NCBI GenBank assembly: GCA_902790015.1
Contig: CADAQF010000003.1
Coordinates: forward strand, 1-64,000
Direction of reading: 5' to 3'
DNA: 64,000 nucleotides
DNA from: an uncultured Eubacteriales bacterium
GTDB lineage: Bacteria; Bacillota; Clostridia; Christensenellales; Aristaeellaceae
The notes under the pieces: generated by a model
Seen by the model: the letters and a program-made list of their open reading frames with translations, nothing else
Told to the model about the DNA's origin: nothing
Database searches by the model: none
Translations under genes and position numbers: made by a program
Part shown: one piece after another, positions 1 through 9,547 of the stretch
Layout of the letters: every line of letters starts with the position of its first letter
How positions within the stretch are numbered: position 1 is the first letter of the stretch

Positions 1-94
1 GGCCCGCTCTCGCTGAAAACAGGCCACTGGCCTGTTTTCCGGGCGCTGCGAGCCCCTTCGGGTGCCTGCGGCATCCGGCGGATGAACCGCCGGA
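1..94 (+). repeat. Structured intergenic repeat, copy 1 (hairpin A plus module B)
   Basis: Seen: an 11-bp hairpin, GAAAACAGGCC (15-25), loop ACT, GGCCTGTTTTC (29-39), followed by CCGGGC. Then three short stems: CCC/GGG near 53-62, TGCC-TGC-GGCA (63-73) and TCCGGCGG-ATGAA-CCGCCGGA (74-94). The same arrangement recurs near 7.7-8.1 kb and 52.1-52.5 kb with different but still complementary stem bases. The left part is cut by the window edge. The rest of the gap to the HMA gene (95-198) holds a weak GTGGA/TCCAC stem followed by TTTTT (133-156) that could end plus-strand transcription. No gene is seen in it. Confidence 0.75.
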
Positions 95-198
95 CTTTCA
101 TTTGAATCGAACTACGTTCGTTCACGGGGTCCGTGGAATACTGTCCACAGGTTTTTCCCCTTGGTATGGTGCTTCTCTATGCTTTCGTAATTCAGGTG

Positions 199-579
199 TC
201 AGCCGGGAGAAACGAACTCATCCACCCCGTATCCGGCCTGATGGACGATGGAGCGGACCTCGGCGGGGGATAGGGGGACCCTGGAGCGTATGACGGCCCG
301 GGCGGTGTCCACGCGGACGGTGGCCCAGACGCCCTCGTGCGCGTTCAGGGCATTTTCCACCCGGGCGGCGCAGTTATCGCAGGTCATGCCTGTGATGCGG
401 GCTGTAAGTACATAGGGGTAGTGGGATTTCTGACGGTCGGCCACGCGGGCGCGGCGGACGGGCTTGGGTTTATCCCCGCAGCAGGCGCTGCCGCGTCTGG
501 CGCGGATAAGAAATCGGCGGACGGCGAAGGTTATAAGCGCTGCGGCCGCCAGCGCGGCCAGTACGGTGGGCGCGTTCAT
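199..579 (-). CDS. Membrane-anchored heavy-metal-associated (HMA) domain protein
   Basis: A 126-residue protein with one hydrophobic segment (about residues 4-20), a basic stretch with a CC pair, then a ferredoxin-like HMA domain in the last 70 residues carrying the metal-binding motif GMTCDNC. Domains of this family bind Cu(I) or similar soft metals through the two cysteines and pass them to transporters. The ATG overlaps the stop of the upstream Cys-rich gene (ATGA), so the two are translationally coupled at the end of the feo operon. Its role is inferred: metal handling at the inner face of the membrane, linked by position to iron uptake. Whether it binds copper, zinc or iron cannot be told from sequence. 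Confidence 0.85.
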   Translation of the reverse strand: MNAPTVLAALAAAALITFAVRRFLIRARRGSACCGDKPKPVRRARVADRQKSHYPYVLTARITGMTCDNCAARVENALNAHEGVWATVRVDTARAVIRSRVPLSPAEVRSIVHQAGYGVDEFVSPG

Positions 580-752
580 GACTGCCGCTCCGAGCGCTGT
601 TCATGACGGGCGGGGCAGCCTTGTGCGCAGCCCGCGCAGTTCCCGCCGCAGCCCAGACAGCCGCCTTTTTTGCGCTGGACGCGCGTAAGACGGAAAGCCA
701 GGTACATCAGTCCCGCGAGCAGGACTGTAAGCAGTATATCCAGTGCGTTCAT
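576..752 (-). CDS. FeoB-associated Cys-rich membrane protein
   Basis: A 58-residue protein: one N-terminal membrane helix (residues 3-18), a short basic segment, then a glycine/cysteine cluster with six Cys in a CxxC-type pattern (GGCLGCGGNCAGCAQGC). This is the pattern of the small FeoB-associated proteins that sit next to feoB in Firmicutes and are thought to help Fe2+ transfer. The start was placed at the ATG at 752, not further upstream, because AAGGAGG lies eight bases before it. It starts 15 bases after the feoB stop and overlaps the HMA gene by four bases. Confidence 0.85.
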   Translation of the reverse strand: MNALDILLTVLLAGLMYLAFRLTRVQRKKGGCLGCGGNCAGCAQGCPARHEQRSERQS

Positions 753-766
753 AAGACCGGCCTCCT

Positions 767-3109
767 TCAGAAAAGCATCAGCACCAGCCGGACAACCAGC
801 GTGACCACCCAGGCGATCGCGCACTGCCCCAGGACGAGCGCCGCAGCCCAGCCGCGGCCCATTTCCCGCTTGACGGAAGCCACCGCGGCGACGCAGGGGG
901 TGTAAACGAGGCTGAACACCAATAGACAGCCCGCGGTCAGGCTGCTCATGAGGGCTGCGATGCCGCTTTCGTCGGCGAACAGCACCTGAAGCACGGACAC
1001 CACGCTCTCCTTGGCCATGAAACCGGAAATAAGCGACGTCACGATCCGCCAGTCGCCCAGGCCTATGGGACGGAAGAGGGGGACCAGCAGGCCTGAAACA
1101 GAGGCCAGGATGCTGTCCGCCTTATCGGCCACCAGATTGAAGCGCAGGTCGAACGACTGCAGGAACCAGACGACTACCGTGGCGATCAGGATCACGGAAA
1201 ACGCCTTCTGGAGGAAGTCCTTCGCCTTTTCCCACATCAGCTGCAGCGTGGAGCGGACGCCGGGCAGGCGGTAATTGGGCAGCTCCATCACAAAGGGCAC
1301 GGCCTCTCCCTTGAAAAGGGTGCGTTTGTATACAAGGGCGGCCAGTATGCCCAGCAGGATGCCCAGCACGTACAGGCCGATGATGATCAGCCATCTGTCA
1401 CGCGGGAAAAAAGCGGCAATAAAGAAGGAATAGATAGGCAGCTTGGCCGTGCAGCTCATGAAGGGGGTGAGCAGGATGGTCATTTTCCGGTCGCGGTCGC
1501 TGGGCAGGGTGCGGGTGGACATAACGGCGGGCACCGAGCAGCCAAAACCGATCAGCAGCGGCACGATGCTGCGGCCGGAAAGGCCGATCTTCCTGAGCAG
1601 CTTGTCCATGAAGAAGGCCACGCGGGCGATATAGCCGCTGTCCTCCAGCAGGGACAGGAAGAAGAACATGACCACCACGATGGGAAGAAAGCTCAGCACG
1701 CTGCCCACGCCTTCAAAAATGCCGCCTATGATCAGGCTGTGCAGCATGGGGCTTACGTTCCCCGCGGTCAGCGCCTGGTCCACTTGATCGGTAAGCAGGC
1801 CTATGCCTGCTTCCGTCAGCTCCTGCAGCCGCGCGCCGATCACGCTGAAGGTGAGATAGAAGACGGCGCCCATGATCAGGATGAAAAACGGGATGGCCGT
1901 CCACCGGCCGGTCAGTATCCGGTCGATCTTCTGGGAGCGCAGGCGCTCTTTGCTTTCGTGCGGGCGGATGACGGTGGCGGCGCAGACCTTTTCGATAAAG
2001 GAATAGCGCATGTCCGCCATGGCGGCGCTGCGGTCCAGGCCGCGCTCCTTTTCCATCTGGAGGGTGATGTGCTCCAGGGTCTCCAGCTCGTTGGGCTCCA
2101 GCTCGAGCTGGTCCAGTATCATCCGGTCGCCTTCTATGGCCTTGCAGGCGGCGAAGCGCAGGGGAAGCCCGGCCTTGACCGCGTGGTCTTCGATGAGGGA
2201 GCTTACGGCGTGCAGGCACCGGTGCACGGCGCCGCCGTTATCGTCCTGGGAACAAAAGTCCTGCTTTACAGGCTTTTCCTGGTATTTGGCGATGTGCAGC
2301 GCGTGGGTCACCAGCTCGTCCACGCCCTCGTTGCGGGCGGCGGAGATAGGCACGACGGGCACGCCCAAAAGCGCTTCCAGGTGGTTTATGTCGATGGTGC
2401 CGCCGTTTCCGGTCAGCTCGTCCATCATGTTGAGCGCCACCACCATGGGCCTGTCCATCTCCAGCAGCTGCATGGTCAGATAGAGGTTCCGCTCGATATT
2501 GGTGACGTCCACGATGTTGATGACGGCGTCCGGCTTGTCCCTGAGGACAAAATTGCGGGAAACCAGCTCCTCGCTGGAATAGGGGGACATGGAATAAATG
2601 CCCGGCAGGTCGGTGATGGAGGTGTCCGCGTGGCCGCGGATCTGGCCGTCCTTGCGGTCCACGGTGACGCCGGGGAAATTGCCCACGTGCTGCCTGGCGC
2701 CGGTCAGCTGGTTGAACAGGGTGGTTTTGCCGCTGTTCTGGTTGCCTACCAGGGCGAAGGTCAGCACATGGCCGTCCGGCAGGGGTTCGGTTTCGCCTTT
2801 TACATGATGGATGCCGGGCTCGCCCAGGTTGGGGTGGGCCGTCTTTTTGGGCCTTTTTATCTCAGGGTGCCGGGCGGGGCGTGCGGGCAGGGGAGCCGTT
2901 TCGATCTGTTCGGCGTCAGCCAGGCGGAGCGTCAGCTCGTAGCCATGGATGCGAAGCTCCATCGGGTCGCCCAGGGGAGCGAGCTTGATCAGGGTGATCT
3001 CCGCCCCGGGGATCACCCCCATATCCAGAAAGTGCTGGCGCAGCGCGCCTTCCCCGCCCACGGAGACGATACGGGCGGTTTCGCCGGGTTTTAAATCCTT
3101 CAGTGTCAT
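767..3109 (-). CDS. feoB: Ferrous iron transport protein, FeoA-FeoB fusion
   Basis: A 780-residue Fe2+ transporter. Residues 1-75 form an SH3-like FeoA domain (LKPGETARIVSVGG). A linker of about 40 residues leads to a G-protein domain with G1 GNQNSGKTT, G2 threonine in NFPGVTV, G3 DLPGIYS and G4 NMMDE. The C-terminal half holds the Gate/FeoB membrane domains (several hydrophobic helices, GFGCSVPAVMSTRTL). FeoA is usually a separate gene; here it is joined to the N-terminus. The ATG at 3109 was chosen over a TTG seven codons upstream because AAAGGAA sits just before it and the family begins at MTLKDLKPG. It lies 40 bases after pyrG with no visible terminator, so it may be read from the pyrG promoter. 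Confidence 0.95.
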   Translation of the reverse strand: MTLKDLKPGETARIVSVGGEGALRQHFLDMGVIPGAEITLIKLAPLGDPMELRIHGYELTLRLADAEQIETAPLPARPARHPEIKRPKKTAHPNLGEPGIHHVKGETEPLPDGHVLTFALVGNQNSGKTTLFNQLTGARQHVGNFPGVTVDRKDGQIRGHADTSITDLPGIYSMSPYSSEELVSRNFVLRDKPDAVINIVDVTNIERNLYLTMQLLEMDRPMVVALNMMDELTGNGGTIDINHLEALLGVPVVPISAARNEGVDELVTHALHIAKYQEKPVKQDFCSQDDNGGAVHRCLHAVSSLIEDHAVKAGLPLRFAACKAIEGDRMILDQLELEPNELETLEHITLQMEKERGLDRSAAMADMRYSFIEKVCAATVIRPHESKERLRSQKIDRILTGRWTAIPFFILIMGAVFYLTFSVIGARLQELTEAGIGLLTDQVDQALTAGNVSPMLHSLIIGGIFEGVGSVLSFLPIVVVMFFFLSLLEDSGYIARVAFFMDKLLRKIGLSGRSIVPLLIGFGCSVPAVMSTRTLPSDRDRKMTILLTPFMSCTAKLPIYSFFIAAFFPRDRWLIIIGLYVLGILLGILAALVYKRTLFKGEAVPFVMELPNYRLPGVRSTLQLMWEKAKDFLQKAFSVILIATVVVWFLQSFDLRFNLVADKADSILASVSGLLVPLFRPIGLGDWRIVTSLISGFMAKESVVSVLQVLFADESGIAALMSSLTAGCLLVFSLVYTPCVAAVASVKREMGRGWAAALVLGQCAIAWVVTLVVRLVLMLF

Positions 3110-3149
3110 GGCAGTTCCTTTTATTTTCAATTGATGGTTGAAAAAGCGC

Positions 3150-4799
<1,650 letters not shown>

Positions 4800-4815
4800 T
4801 TATGTCCGGCGCGGG

Positions 4816-5265
4816 TCACTGCAGGGTTTTTCCTTCTTCCAGGGCCATGATCATGTCCACCCGCCGGGCGTGGCGGCCGCCGGCAAAGTCGGTGGTCAGG
4901 AATATGCGGGCGATGCGCTTGGCCAGCTCCGGCCCGATGACGCGCGCGCCCATGGCCAGCATGTTGGCGTTGTTGTGCTGGCGGGACATTTCGGCGGTGA
5001 AGCAGTCCCCGCACAAAGCGCAGCGGATGCCGCGCACCTTGTTGGCTGCCAGGGACACGCCAAGCCCCGTTCCGCAGAGCACAATACCCTTTTCGCATTC
5101 GCCGCTGGCTACGGCGCGGGCGGCCCTTTCGGCGAACACGGGATAATCCACCGAAGCCGTGCTGTCGGTCCCAAAGTCCCGGTAGGGCAGGTTCATTTCG
5201 TCCAGCAGCGCTTCAATTTCCTTCTTGAGCTCCACGGCGGTGTGGTCACATGCGATGGCGATCAT
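4816..5265 (-). CDS. rpiB: Ribose 5-phosphate isomerase B
   Basis: A 149-residue RpiB/LacAB-family isomerase interconverting ribose 5-phosphate and ribulose 5-phosphate. It shows the N-terminal CDHTAVELK motif, the catalytic cysteine in VLCGTGLG, and the SRQHNNANMLAMGARVIG segment. Length is normal. A clear AAGGAGG lies before the ATG. A short heptamer repeat array separates this ribosome binding site from a candidate extended -10 (TGGTACAAT, minus strand, about 5358-5366). LacA/LacB share the fold, but the single-gene context with pyrG favours RpiB. Confidence 0.93.
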   Translation of the reverse strand: MIAIACDHTAVELKKEIEALLDEMNLPYRDFGTDSTASVDYPVFAERAARAVASGECEKGIVLCGTGLGVSLAANKVRGIRCALCGDCFTAEMSRQHNNANMLAMGARVIGPELAKRIARIFLTTDFAGGRHARRVDMIMALEEGKTLQ

Positions 5266-5285
5266 GATGATACCTCCTTATTAAT

Positions 5286-5334
5286 GCAGAATGTAGAATG
5301 TAGAATGCAGAATGTAGAATGCAGAATGCAGCAT
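5286..5334 (+). repeat. Heptamer tandem repeat, seven units
   Basis: Seven back-to-back 7-base units alternating GCAGAAT and GTAGAAT, the last one GCAGCAT. The array lies in the presumed 5' leader of rpiB, between its candidate -10 and its ribosome binding site. One more GCAGAAT occurs at 6186-6192, just past the toxin gene. Confidence 0.9.
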
Positions 5335-5427
5335 TGGCAGGCCGTTCCGGCGCCTTCATTGTACCATAAATTTTCTGTGTTTTCGCGGGACTGAAAAAAA
5401 GCGGGAAAGTGGGCTTTTGACTGTCGC

Positions 5428-5456
5428 TTGCAATCAGCTGCTTCCTGTGGTATTAT
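5428..5456 (+). promoter_or_regulatory. Sigma-A-type promoter of the AbrB/PIN operon
   Basis: TTGCAA (5428-5433), 17 bases, TATTAT (5451-5456), about 30 bases before the antitoxin start. Confidence 0.6.
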
Positions 5457-5488
5457 TGGTAAGGAAATCTTACAAGGAGGGATTTGTC

Positions 5489-5770
5489 TTGACACAGTAT
5501 CTGACGGATGTGACCACTGTATCCTCCAAGGGGCAGATCGTTCTGCCCAAGCCCATTCGCGATTCCCTGTCGCTCATGTCCGGTGCACGGCTGATGGTGC
5601 TGTGCGATGGGGAGAACATCCTGCTCAAGCCGATCCGCAAACCGGATATCTCCGAGTTCCGCGCCATGATGGACCAGGCGGCTCAGTGGGCCGACGAGGC
5701 CGGGATGACGGAAACGGACATTGACGAAGCCATCCGGGACGTGCGGAAAGCCAGGAGAAGCGATTCATGA
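5489..5770 (+). CDS. AbrB/SpoVT-type antitoxin
   Basis: A 93-residue protein. The first 45 residues match a swapped-hairpin AbrB DNA-binding domain (TTVSSKGQIVLPKPIRDSL). The charged helical C-terminal half probably wraps the toxin. A TTG start at 5489 is chosen because AAGGAGG lies eight bases before it and the AbrB domain begins at once; the longer reading frame has no ribosome binding site. The stop overlaps the toxin ATG (ATGA), typical of toxin-antitoxin pairs. Such antitoxins usually bind their own promoter, so autoregulation is likely but not shown. Confidence 0.88.
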   Translation: MTQYLTDVTTVSSKGQIVLPKPIRDSLSLMSGARLMVLCDGENILLKPIRKPDISEFRAMMDQAAQWADEAGMTETDIDEAIRDVRKARRSDS

Positions 5771-6180
5771 AGATCGTCATCGATACCAACGTCGTGGCGT
5801 CTGCTGTCTTCTTTGGCGGCCGCCCGAGAGAACTGCTGGAAAAGTTGCTGCTGGGCGAGGTAACCGCATTCGTCTCCCGGGAAATCGTGGAGGAATACCG
5901 GGAGACCATGCTGCGGCTGCAGGAGAAGTACCCTGCAAGGCCCGTGACCGTTCCTCTGACCCAGATCGTCACTGCCTGCCGGCTGATCGAGCCGACAACG
6001 GCCGTTCACGTGTGCCGGGATCCGGATGATGACAAGTTCATCAACTGCGCCGTAGACTCCAAAAGCCTGTACATCGTCAGCGGTGACCACGATCTGTTAG
6101 CCGTGGGAAAATTCCAGGATGTGGAAGTGGTGACTGTCGCTGACTTCTTCACCCGGATCCTGCAGCGTAAGCAGGAATGA
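5767..6180 (+). CDS. PIN-domain toxin (putative ribonuclease)
   Basis: A 137-residue PIN-domain protein of the toxin-antitoxin type. It begins MKIVIDTNVVASAVFFGG with the first metal-binding aspartate, has the REIVEEYRE segment with acidic residues, and the late cluster CRDPDDDKFINCAV with further catalytic aspartates. PIN toxins are Mg2+-dependent RNases that cut tRNA, rRNA or mRNA. It overlaps the antitoxin by four bases. The catalytic acids appear intact, so it should be active. The RNA target cannot be inferred. Confidence 0.9.
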   Translation: MKIVIDTNVVASAVFFGGRPRELLEKLLLGEVTAFVSREIVEEYRETMLRLQEKYPARPVTVPLTQIVTACRLIEPTTAVHVCRDPDDDKFINCAVDSKSLYIVSGDHDLLAVGKFQDVEVVTVADFFTRILQRKQE

Positions 6181-6213
6181 ACAATGCAGAATAAATGCTG
6201 AGCGCGGGAAAGG

Positions 6214-7467
6214 TCAGTTTTGGGGGACCAGGGAAGAGGTGCCGAAGCTCATGAGGTGAGAGGTGTTGCGGGAGGTGGTGGCCTTCACGTTGATGGATTC
6301 GCCCATGAACAGGAGGGCCACCGTGCCGCCGCCGTCCAGGTTCAGGGCCTCCTGCGCTCCCAGCTCCAGCATTTTAAGGGCCAGCCAGTCCAGATATACG
6401 CCCTTGGAATCGTTCTGCCGCCCGTTCACGGTAAGCAACAGATAATGCCCGGGGGAGACCATGCCCAGCGCGCAGCGCGGCTCGCGGTAATGGTAGTAGC
6501 CGTAGCGCTTGGCCTCGTCCTCGGTGGCGCGCATATGTTCGCCCAGGCGGCCGTCCGTCACCAGGATGGGCCCGAAGGCCAGCACGTTTTCGGCGCCCAT
6601 GTCCAGGTATTCCTGGGCGGTATGGGCCTGGGCGTCAAAGCATTTCATGCTGCCGTCGCTGAAGCAGGCCAGGTTTTCGAGCTTGGGAAAGCCGCTGGAG
6701 GTCGGTCTTTTCGTCTTGTCGGAGATGATCTCGCCGTTGCGGATCTCGATGCCGACGGTGTATTTGTTGTATTTGCGGTAGCTGTAAAAGTCGTCCGAGA
6801 AGGCCAGCACGGCCTGGTTGTCCCGCGCGATCTTCCGGGGCTGCCGCCAGGCGCCGCCTGTGAGCAGGGGAGTGATGCGCTCGTCCCCGGCGGTGCGGAC
6901 GTCGGTTTCAAACCAGACGATGCGGTTGATTTTGTCCTCCCGGCGGATGATGACGACCTGCAGCGTAACCGACAGATAGACCCACAGGCCGTTTTCCTGA
7001 TCGGCTGTGACGTATTCCTTCTCCGGGTCGGTCAGGAAGCCTTTTTCGTCCCTTTCGGGGGCGCCTGAAAGGGGGATGGGGGCTTCCGGGTCCGCGCGTG
7101 AAAGGGGCGGGACCAAAGGAGCGGCGGACGCCCCGGGAAGCGGTTCGGGGGCTGAAACGGCCGTTTCCCCAAAGGCAAGGCATTCGTCCGAAAAGATCAG
7201 CTCCCAGAGGGCTTCGTCCACCTCGCCGGTTTCGGACAGGCCGTTTTGCTTTTGCAGCTGGCGCACCCTTTCGGCCGTGGTGTCGTTGTAAACGGTGCTG
7301 AATTTGGTGGAGTGAAAATAGCCGAGGGTATACATGCGCTCTTTAAGCGCCATGACCTGCGCGCCCCGGGAGCCGTTTTTGAGCGGAAAATCCCCGGCCT
7401 CAGCCAAAGGGGCGGCGGCCAGAAGCATCGCCGCCAGAACCATCAGAACAGACCGCCTGAGCTTCAT
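6214..7467 (-). CDS. Secreted phosphodiester glycosidase-family protein with peptidoglycan-binding domain
   Basis: A 417-residue exported protein. It has a signal peptide (residues 1-24, ending PLAEA), a peptidoglycan-binding type 1 domain (about 30-90: LKNGSRGAQVMALKERMYTL), and a low-complexity Pro/Ala/Ser linker. Residues about 190-417 form a NAGPA-type phosphodiester glycosidase domain with AFGPILVTDGRL and the diagnostic LNLDGGGTVALLF near the C-terminus. Proteins of this class are believed to trim phosphodiester-linked sugars on surface polymers, and the first domain would hold it at the wall. AAAGGA precedes the ATG. It converges on the PIN toxin gene with only 33 bases between them and no clear terminator. 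Confidence 0.85.
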   Translation of the reverse strand: MKLRRSVLMVLAAMLLAAAPLAEAGDFPLKNGSRGAQVMALKERMYTLGYFHSTKFSTVYNDTTAERVRQLQKQNGLSETGEVDEALWELIFSDECLAFGETAVSAPEPLPGASAAPLVPPLSRADPEAPIPLSGAPERDEKGFLTDPEKEYVTADQENGLWVYLSVTLQVVIIRREDKINRIVWFETDVRTAGDERITPLLTGGAWRQPRKIARDNQAVLAFSDDFYSYRKYNKYTVGIEIRNGEIISDKTKRPTSSGFPKLENLACFSDGSMKCFDAQAHTAQEYLDMGAENVLAFGPILVTDGRLGEHMRATEDEAKRYGYYHYREPRCALGMVSPGHYLLLTVNGRQNDSKGVYLDWLALKMLELGAQEALNLDGGGTVALLFMGESINVKATTSRNTSHLMSFGTSSLVPQN

Positions 7468-7586
7468 TAAAAGGGTGTTCCTTTACGATAAGTTCGTGTT
7501 TCTCGCGAAACCGTAAAAGATTATACCACACCTTTGCGCAAAGGGAATGCCCAAAGGCAAGTTTTTATTCTGTTTTCATGTACATC

Positions 7587-7617
7587 GTTACTATTCATCC
7601 TTTGGCTGAATAGTAAC
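7587..7617. repeat. 11-bp inverted repeat in the hairpin island
   Basis: GTTACTATTCA (7587-7597) and TGAATAGTAAC (7607-7617) are perfect complements with a 9-base loop. No T-tract follows on either strand, so it is not an ordinary terminator. It opens the hairpin island between the glycosidase gene (starts 7467, minus) and the GH13 gene (8257, plus), a 789-base region without a supported gene. Confidence 0.7.
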
Positions 7618-7650
7618 TGGGACGGGGATTGCATCCCCTTCCCAACCGTT

Positions 7651-7709
7651 CCAGGGCCTGCCGGCCCGTTCTTCGCTGAAAATGGTCCACCGGACCATTT
7701 TCCGGGCGC
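7651..7709 (+). repeat. Structured intergenic repeat, copy 2 (hairpin A)
   Basis: CCAGGGCCTGCCGGCCCGTT leads into the hairpin GAAAATGGTCC (7678-7688), loop ACC, GGACCATTTTC (7692-7702), then CCGGGC. The flanks match copies 3 to 5 almost base for base while four stem positions differ and remain paired. Confidence 0.85.
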
Positions 7710-7771
7710 TCAGAACCCCCTGCGGCTTTTCCGGCTTTTCCTGCGTTATCCGGAGTAACCCACGGTTCGCT

Positions 7772-7808
7772 ATGGTATTTTCAGCGTCTCTGACGCTGAA
7801 AACACCAT
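7772..7808. repeat. Hairpin C of the island
   Basis: TTTTCAGCGTC (7778-7788), loop TCT, GACGCTGAAAA (7792-7802), extended outward by GGT/ACC. This is again 11 bp with a 3-base loop, but with the A/T-rich end of the stem reversed relative to hairpin A. Confidence 0.7.
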
Positions 7809-7882
7809 GCTCACCGGGACTTCACCGGCCTTCATCGCCCACTGGGCGCGGCCGCTTCCGTCCCCCGGGCGGAAAAGCTGCA

Positions 7883-7912
7883 AGGACGAAATCGCTGGCG
7901 CGATTTCGTCCT
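7883..7912. repeat. Hairpin D of the island
   Basis: AGGACGAAATCGC (7883-7895) pairs perfectly with GCGATTTCGTCCT (7900-7912), with a 4-base loop. There is no T-tract. Confidence 0.7.
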
Positions 7913-7962
7913 CCCGGCGTACATGCCGCCGGTGCGGATCATAAACGAGGGTGTTCCCCCTC

Positions 7963-8020
7963 TCCAGGGCCTACCGGCCCGTTCGTCGGTGAAAACGATC
8001 CACAGGATCGTTTTCCGGGC
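7963..8020 (+). repeat. Structured intergenic repeat, copy 3 (hairpin A)
   Basis: CCAGGGCCTACCGGCCCGTT, then TCGGT and the hairpin GAAAACGATCC (7991-8001), loop ACA, GGATCGTTTTC (8005-8015), then CCGGGCCCTCCTCACCCC. It is followed within 25 bases by module B. Confidence 0.85.
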
Positions 8021-8040
8021 CCTCCTCACCCCCTCGCCAC

Positions 8041-8138
8041 GGTATTCTGTCCCCTCAACCCCGTCGCCCTACGGGTTCGCCTGAGGCGAATCCGCTGAAT
8101 GAATCGGCGGACTCAGGGGATTGCGGGAACAGAATACC
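8041..8138. repeat. Structured module B, copy 3 (multi-stem)
   Basis: The outer stem GGTATTCTGT (8041-8050) pairs with ACAGAATACC (8129-8138). Inside lie CCCCT/AGGGG (8051-8055 / 8115-8119), then CCCTACGGG, TTCGCC-TGA-GGCGAA (8076-8090) and TCCGC...GCGGA (8091-8111). The order of stems equals that of the module at 52095-52186, though the outer and second stems have different sequences. Confidence 0.75.
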
Positions 8139-8174
8139 AGCTTGGGGTCTCTATGATCATAGATGAATTGTAAC

Positions 8175-8203
8175 TGTACATCGGCCGACGGAGATGCTAT
8201 AAT
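8175..8203 (+). promoter_or_regulatory. Probable promoter of the GH13 gene
   Basis: TGTACA (8175-8180), 17 bases, perfect TATAAT (8198-8203). A GCCGCTT/AAGCGGC hairpin (8220-8241) lies between it and the ribosome binding site and could affect translation. Confidence 0.5.
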
Positions 8204-8256
8204 CAATCAAACAATCAAAGCCGCTTAAATCTGAAGCGGCGCGAAGGAGCGAACGT

Positions 8257-9513
8257 ATGCACCTGAGAAACAGTACGATCTATTGCGTGTTTGTTCGCAA
8301 TCACGGAGGGAGCTTTGAGGCCGTGCGGGAGGATGTGCCCCGCATCCGCTCCCTGGGGGCGGACATACTGTGGCTTTTGCCCATCCATCCCATAGGGAAG
8401 GAAAAAAGGAAGGGGACGCTGGGATCGCCCTACGCCATCAGCGATTACCGGGCGGTCAACCCCGAATATGGCACGATGGAGGACTTTGTCCGCCTGGCCG
8501 ACGCCGTGCATCAGAACGGCATGAAGCTGATGATCGACGTGGTGTATCACCATACCTCGCCGGATTCCGTCCTGGTTGGGAAGCATCCGGAATGGTTCTA
8601 TCATAAGCCGGACGGGTCCTTTGGCAACCACGTGGGGGACTGGTCGGACGTCATCGACCTGGACTTTGACCAAAGGCCCCTGTGGGATGAGCTGATCGAC
8701 ACCCTGTGCCAGTGGGCGGCCATAGTGGACGGCTTCCGCTGCGACGTGGCGCCGATGGTGCCCGTTCAGTTCTGGAAGGAGGCCAGGGCAGCCGTTGAAA
8801 AGGTGCGCCCCGGCTGCATATGGCTGGCGGAGTCGGTGGAGACGGAATTCGTGCGCTATAACAGGCAGCAGGGCGTCCTGTGCCACAGCGACGCGGAAAT
8901 GTACGAGGCGTTCGACATCTGCTACGATTACGATGTTTACGGCGATTTTCTCAGGTACCTGAAGGGGGAACAGCCGTTGGAAGCATATGTATCCGCCCTG
9001 CTCAGGCAGGAGGGCATCTATCCCGCGGACTACGTCAAGCTGCGCTATCTGGAAAACCACGACCGGCCCAGGGCGGCGTTCCTGATCCCCGATGAAAAGG
9101 CCCGGAAAAACTGGCTCGCGTTCATGTTCCTTCAGAAGGGCGCGGCGCTGATCTACGACGGGCAGGAATTCGGGCCGGCCCACCGCCCCGGCCTGTTCGA
9201 CGCAGACCCCATAGCCCTCGGGGGGCAAGCCCCGCTGGCGGATTATATCGGACACCTGGCCAGCATCAAAAAGGAACTGGTGCCGCCCGAAGGAGCGTAT
9301 GACCTCAAGGCCCTGCCCAACGACTGGATAAGCCTTTCGTATGCGCAGGGGGAAAAGCGCCTGCTGGGCTTTTTCAGCCTCAAGGGAAAGGACGGGCTGC
9401 TGCCTGTATCCCTGCCGGAGGGCAGCTGCGAAAACCTGCTGGACGGGAAGCCCGTCATGGTGGAAGAGGGGCTGATCAGCTCCAGAGGAGAGCCGGTGCT
9501 GCTGAAAATATGA
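8257..9513 (+). CDS. GH13 alpha-amylase-family glycoside hydrolase
   Basis: A 418-residue retaining alpha-glucan enzyme with the GH13 barrel. Conserved regions in order: LMIDVVYHHTS (region I), GFRCDVA with nucleophile Asp163, WLAESVE with acid/base Glu192, and ENHDRPR with Asp269. No signal peptide is present, so it acts in the cytoplasm, probably on maltodextrin or an imported oligosaccharide. It is shorter than typical amylases (about 450-550), with a brief C-terminal beta domain. AAGGAG lies seven bases before the ATG. It stands alone, facing the RlmI-type gene. The exact substrate is not evident. Confidence 0.9.
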   Translation: MHLRNSTIYCVFVRNHGGSFEAVREDVPRIRSLGADILWLLPIHPIGKEKRKGTLGSPYAISDYRAVNPEYGTMEDFVRLADAVHQNGMKLMIDVVYHHTSPDSVLVGKHPEWFYHKPDGSFGNHVGDWSDVIDLDFDQRPLWDELIDTLCQWAAIVDGFRCDVAPMVPVQFWKEARAAVEKVRPGCIWLAESVETEFVRYNRQQGVLCHSDAEMYEAFDICYDYDVYGDFLRYLKGEQPLEAYVSALLRQEGIYPADYVKLRYLENHDRPRAAFLIPDEKARKNWLAFMFLQKGAALIYDGQEFGPAHRPGLFDADPIALGGQAPLADYIGHLASIKKELVPPEGAYDLKALPNDWISLSYAQGEKRLLGFFSLKGKDGLLPVSLPEGSCENLLDGKPVMVEEGLISSRGEPVLLKI

Positions 9514-9547
9514 CCTGCCTCCAGAAGCGTATAAAGTATAAAGTCAG

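Noticed and set aside
95..130. GTTCGATTC on the minus strand, like a tRNA T-arm
   Set aside because: No acceptor, D or anticodon stems can be drawn around it.
7832..8029. Minus-strand frame MRRARKTILWIVFTDERAGR and its look-alike near 52254-52330
   Set aside because: They look like homologous proteins only because both cross the repeated hairpin element. They have no ribosome binding site and differ outside the repeat.
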